Source of the DNA: Bacillota bacterium
GTDB lineage: Bacteria; Bacillota; Clostridia; Lachnospirales; CAG-274
Reading direction: 5' to 3'
DNA length: 38,866 nt
Assembly: GCA_017444985.1 (NCBI GenBank)
Contig: JAFSVK010000052.1
Span: 1-38,866 of the forward strand
Part shown: positions 34,032 to 38,866 of the stretch, piece after piece
How the letters are laid out: each line of letters opens with the position of its first letter
Position numbering within the stretch: the stretch's first letter is position 1
Notes under the pieces: generated by a model
What the model was told of the DNA's origin: nothing
The model's input: the letters and a program-made list of their open reading frames with translations, nothing else
The model's database searches: none
Made by a program: the position numbers and the translations under genes

Positions 34032-34075
34032 GGGGCATATCGCGTTTTTTTACGCGACAGCCCCTTTGTTTTTAT
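34032..34075. terminator. Bidirectional terminator between the small-protein gene and the L,D-transpeptidase operon
   Basis: GGGGCATATCGCG (34032-34044) pairs with CGCGACAGCCCC (34053-34064) with minor mismatches and an 8-base T loop. TTTGTTTTT follows on the plus strand and TGTTTTATTT on the minus strand. It serves the genes ending at 33923 (plus) and 34172 (minus). Most of the 248 bases between them holds this and a partial repeat. Confidence 0.8.
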
Positions 34076-34090
34076 CTTTGCGGTTGATAA

Positions 34091-34143
34091 CCCTCGAACA
34101 AGCTATCTGAATTTTACTTCAGTAGAAGTTTTTAGAGGTTCCC
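34091..34143 (-). repeat. Partial MITE-like repeat (left end only)
   Basis: The terminal 53 bases of the repeat in minus orientation, from the TIR TTTTTAGAGGTTCCC to TCGAGG. The core and right end are absent. Confidence 0.8.
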
Positions 34144-34171
34144 TGCAAAACACACTTTTCGCAGTCTCTTT

Positions 34172-34984
34172 TTATTCCACTACCAGTGTGGCAGTAGTTT
34201 CAATGTGGTTACCGCAACCGTCGGTGGCATAGTATTTTATGGGATATTCTCCCGCTTTATTTTTATTTACGTTGCAGCTTATATCATAGTGTATCTCATT
34301 GCCGGCAATATCGTAGGCTTTCACCGAGTCTTTAAGGACCTCGGAAAGGTCGAAATTGCCTGCCTTTACCTTTTTGACGGAGTTACCCACTATAATGCAA
34401 ACGCTCTCGTTTTTCCAAGGGTTGGCGGGGTCGGGGTCCGTAGGGTCCCAGCCCGGGTATTTTGCCGTATCTCCCAGCTTTATGGGAACGGGCTTAGGCA
34501 GGGGATCGTCGTAGGTATCTACAATGTCTACCTGTGTACCCGCACCGCAGTTATCGTATATCCACTTTGTATCCTCTACCGCCAGCCTTACGCAACCTGC
34601 GGAGGCAGCCTCTCCCAGCCTGTTAAACTCCTGAGTCTGTAGGGTGGATGGGCTTTGGCTTGAATAGTATACGGAGTGGAAAAGTATATTGCCGTTTATT
34701 CTTGTAACATACTGTCCGTAAACATTTCCAAAAAGGGGGTGCCACCTGTATTTATCCGAGGTCTTGAAGCTTCCCGCAGGTGTAGCTCCTTTCGCTCCCA
34801 CAGAGCAGACCATAGCCTTGAAAGGTTCAAACTCTCCCGAACCCGACTTTTTGTATACGGTCACACAGTTGGTGTCCTTGTTTACAACTATTTTGTAACT
34901 TACATTTTCCGCTCCCACCGTTACGAAACAAAGCAGAAACACAAGCAAAGGAAATATAAACTTTATTTTTTTGATATTATTCAC
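34172..34984 (-). CDS. L,D-transpeptidase (YkuD) with C-terminal Ig-like domain
   Basis: The 270-aa exported protein has an N-terminal hydrophobic signal or anchor (~residues 8-24). Its YkuD domain (~28-158) has the catalytic His103 (LFHSVYYS) and Cys131 (SAGCVRL), which form 3-3 cross-links or attach proteins to peptidoglycan. A Pro/Asp-rich linker (~165-195) leads to a C-terminal Ig-like domain ending YYATDGCGNHIETTATLVV, as in DUF5011-type domains. I chose the GTG at 34984, which overlaps the stop of the preceding gene (GTGA) with GAGAAGG upstream. An ATG-like start further upstream would lie inside the other gene. Confidence 0.88.
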   Translation of the reverse strand: MNNIKKIKFIFPLLVFLLCFVTVGAENVSYKIVVNKDTNCVTVYKKSGSGEFEPFKAMVCSVGAKGATPAGSFKTSDKYRWHPLFGNVYGQYVTRINGNILFHSVYYSSQSPSTLQTQEFNRLGEAASAGCVRLAVEDTKWIYDNCGAGTQVDIVDTYDDPLPKPVPIKLGDTAKYPGWDPTDPDPANPWKNESVCIIVGNSVKKVKAGNFDLSEVLKDSVKAYDIAGNEIHYDISCNVNKNKAGEYPIKYYATDGCGNHIETTATLVVE

Positions 34985-36024
34985 TCGCCTTCTCGGTTTG
35001 TCTTCGTTGTTCTTGTTTTTATAAAAAGTGTAACTATAACTATGAAGAAGAATATCAGACACACCACTGTAGCTCTTATATCCTGAAGAGCTATAAGTAT
35101 GGCTATAAGGGAACTTCCCAAGGAAAGGGCATAGAGTATTATAACAGCCTGCTTACTGCTGTAGCCCGCATCCACAAGCCTGTGGTGCATGTGTCCTCTG
35201 TCGGGGCTCATTATGGGTCTGTGGTTTACAGCCCTTCTTATCATGGCAAAGGAAGTATCGAGTATAGGCAGTGCCATAGCCAGTACAGAAAGTATCACAG
35301 AAAGTATGGCATAGCTTTTAAAAACACCTATACAGGAGCATACCGCCAACATATAGCCAAGAAACATAGAACCCGTATCACCCATATATATTTCCGCAGG
35401 AGCGAAGTTCCTCGGCAAAAATCCAAGAGCCGCTCCCGAAAGAGTTATGGTGAGTATGGCTGCAAGGGTGGAACCGCTTATGGTACAAAGTACGGCAAGG
35501 GTGGTGGAGGCTATAGCCGTTACACCTGCCGCCAAGCCGTCAAGACCGTCTATAAGGTTTACCGCATTTATAAGCCCCACTATCCAAAATACTGTTATAA
35601 AAGGGGAAAAGGGCTTTAAATACCGCCATATAGGCCACATTATAAAATCAAGCTGTGTTCCCGTAACAACAACTATCACAGCTACAAGTATCTGTATCAA
35701 AAGCTTTAATTTTGCGGAAAGCTGATACACATCATCCAACATACCCGTTATGACTATGATAACAGCTCCCACAGTAAAGCCTGCAAACTGCTTTGTCCTA
35801 AGCTCTGGCTCAAAAAACACAAGTACAAACAATGCCGCCAAATAGCCCATAACTATGGCTACGCCTCCCAAACGAGGCACAGGCTCTTTGTTCATACCTC
35901 TTGCTCTGGGGTAATCTACGGCATGAAATTTATACGCAAGTTTTTTGGCAAGGGGAGTAGCAAGTACGGACACCGCAAATGCCATGGAAAATCCGGCTAT
36001 ATACAAAAGCCATTTTTCATACAT
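34981..36024 (-). CDS. Undecaprenyl-phosphate GlcNAc-1-phosphate transferase (WecA/TagO family)
   Basis: The 347-aa polytopic membrane protein transfers a sugar-1-phosphate from a UDP-sugar to undecaprenyl phosphate, starting wall polymer or polysaccharide synthesis. It shows PRLGG, the DD motif in GMLDDVYQLS, NAVNLIDGLDGLAAG, the EIYMGDTGSMFLGY segment and the HMHHRL motif that marks the WecA/TagO branch. About ten membrane segments are visible. It is a candidate initiator for the glycan exported by the Wzm/Wzt pair, although the loci are 14 kb apart. AAGGAGA precedes the ATG. Confidence 0.93.
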   Translation of the reverse strand: MYEKWLLYIAGFSMAFAVSVLATPLAKKLAYKFHAVDYPRARGMNKEPVPRLGGVAIVMGYLAALFVLVFFEPELRTKQFAGFTVGAVIIVITGMLDDVYQLSAKLKLLIQILVAVIVVVTGTQLDFIMWPIWRYLKPFSPFITVFWIVGLINAVNLIDGLDGLAAGVTAIASTTLAVLCTISGSTLAAILTITLSGAALGFLPRNFAPAEIYMGDTGSMFLGYMLAVCSCIGVFKSYAILSVILSVLAMALPILDTSFAMIRRAVNHRPIMSPDRGHMHHRLVDAGYSSKQAVIILYALSLGSSLIAILIALQDIRATVVCLIFFFIVIVTLFIKTRTTKTNREGE

Positions 36025-36041
36025 AGGCTGTTCTCCTTAAA

Positions 36042-36668
36042 TTATTTTGTACCGAACATTCTCTCTCCCGCATCGCCCAGACCCGGGATGATATATCCGT
36101 CTTCGCTTACCTGCCTGTCAAGGGCTGCGGTAAACACATCCACATCGGGATGATCTTCCTGAAGCTTCTTCACACCCTCGGGGGTGGATATCAAAGAAAG
36201 ATATTTTATACTCTTAAAACCTCTTTCCTTAAGGAAGGTAACAGCCGCCGAGGCTGTACCCCCCGTAGCTGTCATAGGCTCAAGAAGAAGCATTTCAATA
36301 TCATCTGCGGCTTCGGGAAGCTTACAGTAATATTCTATGGGGGTGAAGGTGCCCGGGTCTCTGTAAAGACCTATATGGCCTATCCTTGCATTTGGTACCA
36401 TACGCACAACACCGTCTACCATGCCGAGGCCGCCTCTGAGTACCGCCGCAACACCTATTTGCTTTGAAAGCTCCTTTGCCTGTACCTTGGCATAGGGAGT
36501 CTCTATCTCCACATCTTTTACGGGAGTGTTTTTCATAGCCTCATAGCACAGAAGGGATGTTATCTCCGCCACAAGTTCTCTGAATTCCTTTTTGTTGGTG
36601 TTTTTATCTCTTAAAAGAGCAAGCTTGCTTTGTACAAGGGGATGCTCGGCTATTATAAGTTCACTCAT
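36042..36668 (-). CDS. upp: Uracil phosphoribosyltransferase
   Basis: Upp converts uracil and PRPP to UMP in pyrimidine salvage. The 208-aa protein has the typical length. It has VLRGGLGMVDG, the PRPP-binding loop EPMTATGGTA (more often DPMLATGGS in the family) and the C-terminal uracil-binding region GYIIPGLGDAGERMFGT. The order with rpiB and tsaC is common in Clostridia. Confidence 0.97.
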   Translation of the reverse strand: MSELIIAEHPLVQSKLALLRDKNTNKKEFRELVAEITSLLCYEAMKNTPVKDVEIETPYAKVQAKELSKQIGVAAVLRGGLGMVDGVVRMVPNARIGHIGLYRDPGTFTPIEYYCKLPEAADDIEMLLLEPMTATGGTASAAVTFLKERGFKSIKYLSLISTPEGVKKLQEDHPDVDVFTAALDRQVSEDGYIIPGLGDAGERMFGTK

Positions 36669-36682
36669 GTATATCCCTCCTT

Positions 36683-37111
36683 TTACTCCTCTATCATAGC
36701 TATTCTTCTTACGTGTCTTTCATCTCCCGAAAAATCCGTGGAAAGAAAGGCTTTTACCACCTCTATGGCAGGACCGGGACCAATAACTCTTGCACCCATG
36801 GCAAGCATATTGGCATCGTTGTGTTCCCTTGTGGCTTTTGCGGAAAAAACATCATGGCAGAGGGCACATCTTATGCCCTTTACCTTGTTTGCGGTTATGG
36901 ATATACCTATACCCGTGCCGCAAATAACAATGCCCTTTTCACACTCCCCCGAAGCTACGGCATTGGCTACCTTCTTGCCGTATACGGGATAATCACAGGA
37001 CTCTGTTGTGTAGGTACCGAAGTCCTTATATTCTATATTGTTTTTTTCAAAATAATCTATAACGGTGTTTTTAAGTTCTATACCACCGTGATCGCATCCT
37101 ATACCAATCAT
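36683..37111 (-). CDS. rpiB: Ribose-5-phosphate isomerase B
   Basis: RpiB interconverts ribose-5-phosphate and ribulose-5-phosphate. The 142-aa protein shows GCDHGGIELK, the phosphate-binding GTGIGISITANKVKGIR and HNDANMLAMGARVIG. A cysteine lies in the usual catalytic position (ICGTGIG). It sits one base after tsaC. Confidence 0.96.
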   Translation of the reverse strand: MIGIGCDHGGIELKNTVIDYFEKNNIEYKDFGTYTTESCDYPVYGKKVANAVASGECEKGIVICGTGIGISITANKVKGIRCALCHDVFSAKATREHNDANMLAMGARVIGPGPAIEVVKAFLSTDFSGDERHVRRIAMIEE

Positions 37112-37112
37112 A

Positions 37113-38171
37113 TCATACCTCTGTAATATGGTAGCCCGCAGCCTTTTTCAGCCTGTTCATGACCGCAAGGCCTACACCTTTTTCTTCAAAACCTTCGGCA
37201 AATACCCTATCAAAACCAAGGTAGTCGCACTTTCTCAGCATTTTAAAAACATTTGCGCCTATGGTCTCGGGATTATTGCTGTCTCCCCAAACCAAAACAT
37301 CAATATCTTTATATCTGTCCTTTGTCTGTTCACAAGCAAGTATAACGCACTTATGTCCCTTATCCCTGCACTCTCTTGCCTTTTTCAATATCTCAAGGCA
37401 CATTTTTTCTCTGTCGCCTTTTACTATCTCCACACTTGCAAGGGGGGAGTAGTGGGTGTATTTCATACCCGGAGCCTTCGGCTTTTGACCCTCGGACATA
37501 CCGTAGAGCACCGCCTTATCTATATCGCACTCTCCCACTACCTCTTTTATCATATCGGGAGTTACGGAGCCGGGGCGAAGTATACAGGGTACATCCCCCG
37601 TTACATCCACAATGGTGGACTCCAAGCCGAATTTACACTTTCCGCCGTCTACGATGGCATCTATTTTCCACTTCAAGTCATACTCCACATGGGAGGCTCT
37701 TGTAGGGCTGGGTTTGCCCGAGGTGTTGGCACTGGGTGCCGCTATAGGCGTTCCGCTTTTTTTAATGAGAAGCCTTGCCACTTTATTTTCGGGATATCGT
37801 ATAGCTACGGTATCAAGACCCCCCGACACCCTCAAAGGTACTTTATCGCTTTTTTTAAATATAAGTGTCATAGGTCCCGGCCAAAAGGCTTCCATAAGCA
37901 GCTTGGCTTTTTCGGGTATCTCCTTTACAAGAGGGGGTATCTCCTCGGGAGATGATATATGCAGTATGAGAGGGTTATCGGAAGGTCTGCCCTTTGCCTC
38001 ATATATTTTTTTTACCGCCTCTTCGTTTAAGCCGTCTGCTCCCAAGCCGTACACCGTTTCCGTGGGAAATGCCACAAGGCCGCCCGAATTTATGATCAAG
38101 GCGGCCTGCTCTATAGCTGCAGTATTTTCAGCGACATTTTCGGGATCGACCTTCAATATTAAAGTATTCAC
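37113..38171 (-). CDS. tsaC: Threonylcarbamoyl-AMP synthase (Sua5/YwlC type)
   Basis: This enzyme makes threonylcarbamoyl-AMP from Thr, bicarbonate and ATP for t6A37 of tRNA. The 352-aa protein has the YrdC domain (~residues 10-215: GGLVAFPTETVYGLGAD, KGRPSDNPL, APSANTSGKPSPT). A linker with HYSP and a C-terminal Sua5 domain (~235-345) make it the longer Sua5 form rather than the short TsaC. Confidence 0.96.
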   Translation of the reverse strand: MNTLILKVDPENVAENTAAIEQAALIINSGGLVAFPTETVYGLGADGLNEEAVKKIYEAKGRPSDNPLILHISSPEEIPPLVKEIPEKAKLLMEAFWPGPMTLIFKKSDKVPLRVSGGLDTVAIRYPENKVARLLIKKSGTPIAAPSANTSGKPSPTRASHVEYDLKWKIDAIVDGGKCKFGLESTIVDVTGDVPCILRPGSVTPDMIKEVVGECDIDKAVLYGMSEGQKPKAPGMKYTHYSPLASVEIVKGDREKMCLEILKKARECRDKGHKCVILACEQTKDRYKDIDVLVWGDSNNPETIGANVFKMLRKCDYLGFDRVFAEGFEEKGVGLAVMNRLKKAAGYHITEV

Positions 38172-38192
38172 AAAATCACATCCGAATAAATG

Positions 38193-38690
38193 TTATGCTC
38201 CACAGCACATTTTATATTTTTTACCGCTACCGCAAGGACAAGGGTCGTTTCTTCCTACCTTAGGGCTCTTATTTACAACGGTGGTGGATTTTTTCTGAGC
38301 CTTGTAAAGCTCGTCAAGTTTTTCCTGGGAGAATATCATCTTCCACTGGGAAAGATTGTAAAGGTGGTCTGCCTTATATTCTACCATTTTCTTGTAAAGA
38401 ACTTCAAAATCTATGGTGAGATCTATCTGTGTATCTTCCGTAAGCTCGTCTATCTTGTAGAGCTCGGGCTGTGTTTCGTTTATGCCGTCGATGAAGCCTA
38501 AGATATAGTATGTGGGCATATCATACTTTTCGGCAAGTTCCTTTATGGTGCCCGAAACCTTTGTAAGCTTGTTTGTAAGTATATCTTCGTATATTTTCTG
38601 CTCTCTGGGAATATAGTCATCCCACAATCTGTTGTTTACTTTTCCGTTTCTGTAATAAGCAGCCGAAAGCCACTGCTCGTATAAAGTCAT
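38193..38690 (-). CDS. SEC-C motif protein
   Basis: A 165-aa cytoplasmic protein with a helical N-terminal region and a C-terminal SEC-C zinc-binding motif ([18 protein letters not shown]), the type found at the end of SecA. Zinc and possibly protein or ribosome contact is the general expectation; the specific role is unknown. GGAGG lies 7 bases before the ATG. It appears to head the SEC-C-tsaC-rpiB-upp-wecA-ldt operon, and a MITE-like repeat begins 29 bases upstream, so the promoter lies in or beyond that repeat. Confidence 0.88.
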   Translation of the reverse strand: MTLYEQWLSAAYYRNGKVNNRLWDDYIPREQKIYEDILTNKLTKVSGTIKELAEKYDMPTYYILGFIDGINETQPELYKIDELTEDTQIDLTIDFEVLYKKMVEYKADHLYNLSQWKMIFSQEKLDELYKAQKKSTTVVNKSPKVGRNDPCPCGSGKKYKMCCGA

Positions 38691-38718
38691 CTTGTTTCCT
38701 CCGTTAAAATAATCTTTA

Positions 38719-38866
38719 GGGTGCCTCTAAAAAGTGCTATTGAAGTAAAATTGAGATAGCTTGTTCGAGGACTGGGAAATGGCTCGAAGCCAATGTAGAG
38801 CATTGGTGAGAGACATTGACGACTAACCTTTGCAAGATAGCCAATTTTACGATTTATGAGTTTTTA
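38719..38866 (+). repeat. MITE-like repeat copy D (right end cut by window end)
   Basis: The left TIR GGGTGCCTCTAAAAA is complete. The window ends in TTTTTA, ~9 bases before the expected right end. It is closest to copy A but differs at several positions, including the stretch CTAACCTTTGC, so it is a separate locus and not a circular overlap. Confidence 0.85.

Noticed and set aside
37128-37955. Long plus-strand frame antisense to tsaC
   Set aside because: It is fully antisense to a well-conserved gene, has no sensible ribosome binding site and no recognisable protein features.
1-38866. Circular molecule (plasmid or phage) because both ends share sequence
   Set aside because: Copies A and D differ at several positions, including an 8-10 base stretch, so they are distinct repeat copies. 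The gene content is chromosomal housekeeping.

Overview
The window looks like a chromosomal segment from a low-to-mid GC Gram-positive anaerobe of the class Clostridia, probably a gut species. The reasons are the block rpmH-rnpA-yidD-yidC-jag-mnmE-mnmG-rsmG, strong AGGAGG-type ribosome binding sites, TTG/GTG starts, a GerMN protein, a TagO/WecA-type transferase, a CpsC/CpsD tyrosine-kinase pair and heavy ATA/AGA codon use. No rRNA, tRNA, CRISPR array or phage genes are visible. Both window ends lie inside copies of the same ~156-bp dispersed repeat, so this is probably a contig broken at repeats.

Layout. 1-2459: RNase R (rnr) between two inverted copies of a MITE-like repeat; one copy supplies the rnr stop codon. 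2599-9307 (minus): a tight operon comEA - response regulator - histidine kinase - GerMN lipoprotein-like protein - comEC - holA. 9421-14502 (plus, divergent): TtcA-like thiolase, tyrosine recombinase, ligA, an unknown 428-aa protein, then a terminator. 14612-25524 (minus): mnmE-mnmG-rsmG run with almost no spacing into a polysaccharide export set (Wzm with an extra N-terminal ectodomain, Wzt with a C-terminal carbohydrate-binding-like domain, a methyltransferase with a hendecad coiled coil, and a GT2-HAD fusion). 25525-25994: repeats and a terminator. 25995-28958: jag, yidC, yidD, rnpA, rpmH under a clear promoter. 28995-31603: CpsD/CpsC and a degenerate SGNH-like lipoprotein. 31737-31898: a promoter and terminator enclose a candidate ~127-nt RNA. 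32135-33923: a secreted repeat protein and a 46-aa small protein. 34172-38690 (minus): SEC-C protein, tsaC, rpiB, upp, wecA/tagO, L,D-transpeptidase.

How it fits together. The conserved replication-origin-type block carries no dnaA next to rpmH and no parAB after rsmG; surface-polysaccharide genes occupy both flanks. The most interesting system is the Wzm/Wzt + methyltransferase-coiled-coil + glycosyltransferase set. It resembles in logic the WbdD/Wzt chain-length control of Gram-negative O9a-type polysaccharides: a methyltransferase caps the chain, a coiled coil measures it, and the Wzt C-terminal domain recognises the cap. That parallel is inference. The second theme is a repeat family with near-perfect terminal inverted repeats and an invariant core, present as four near-full copies and two remnants.
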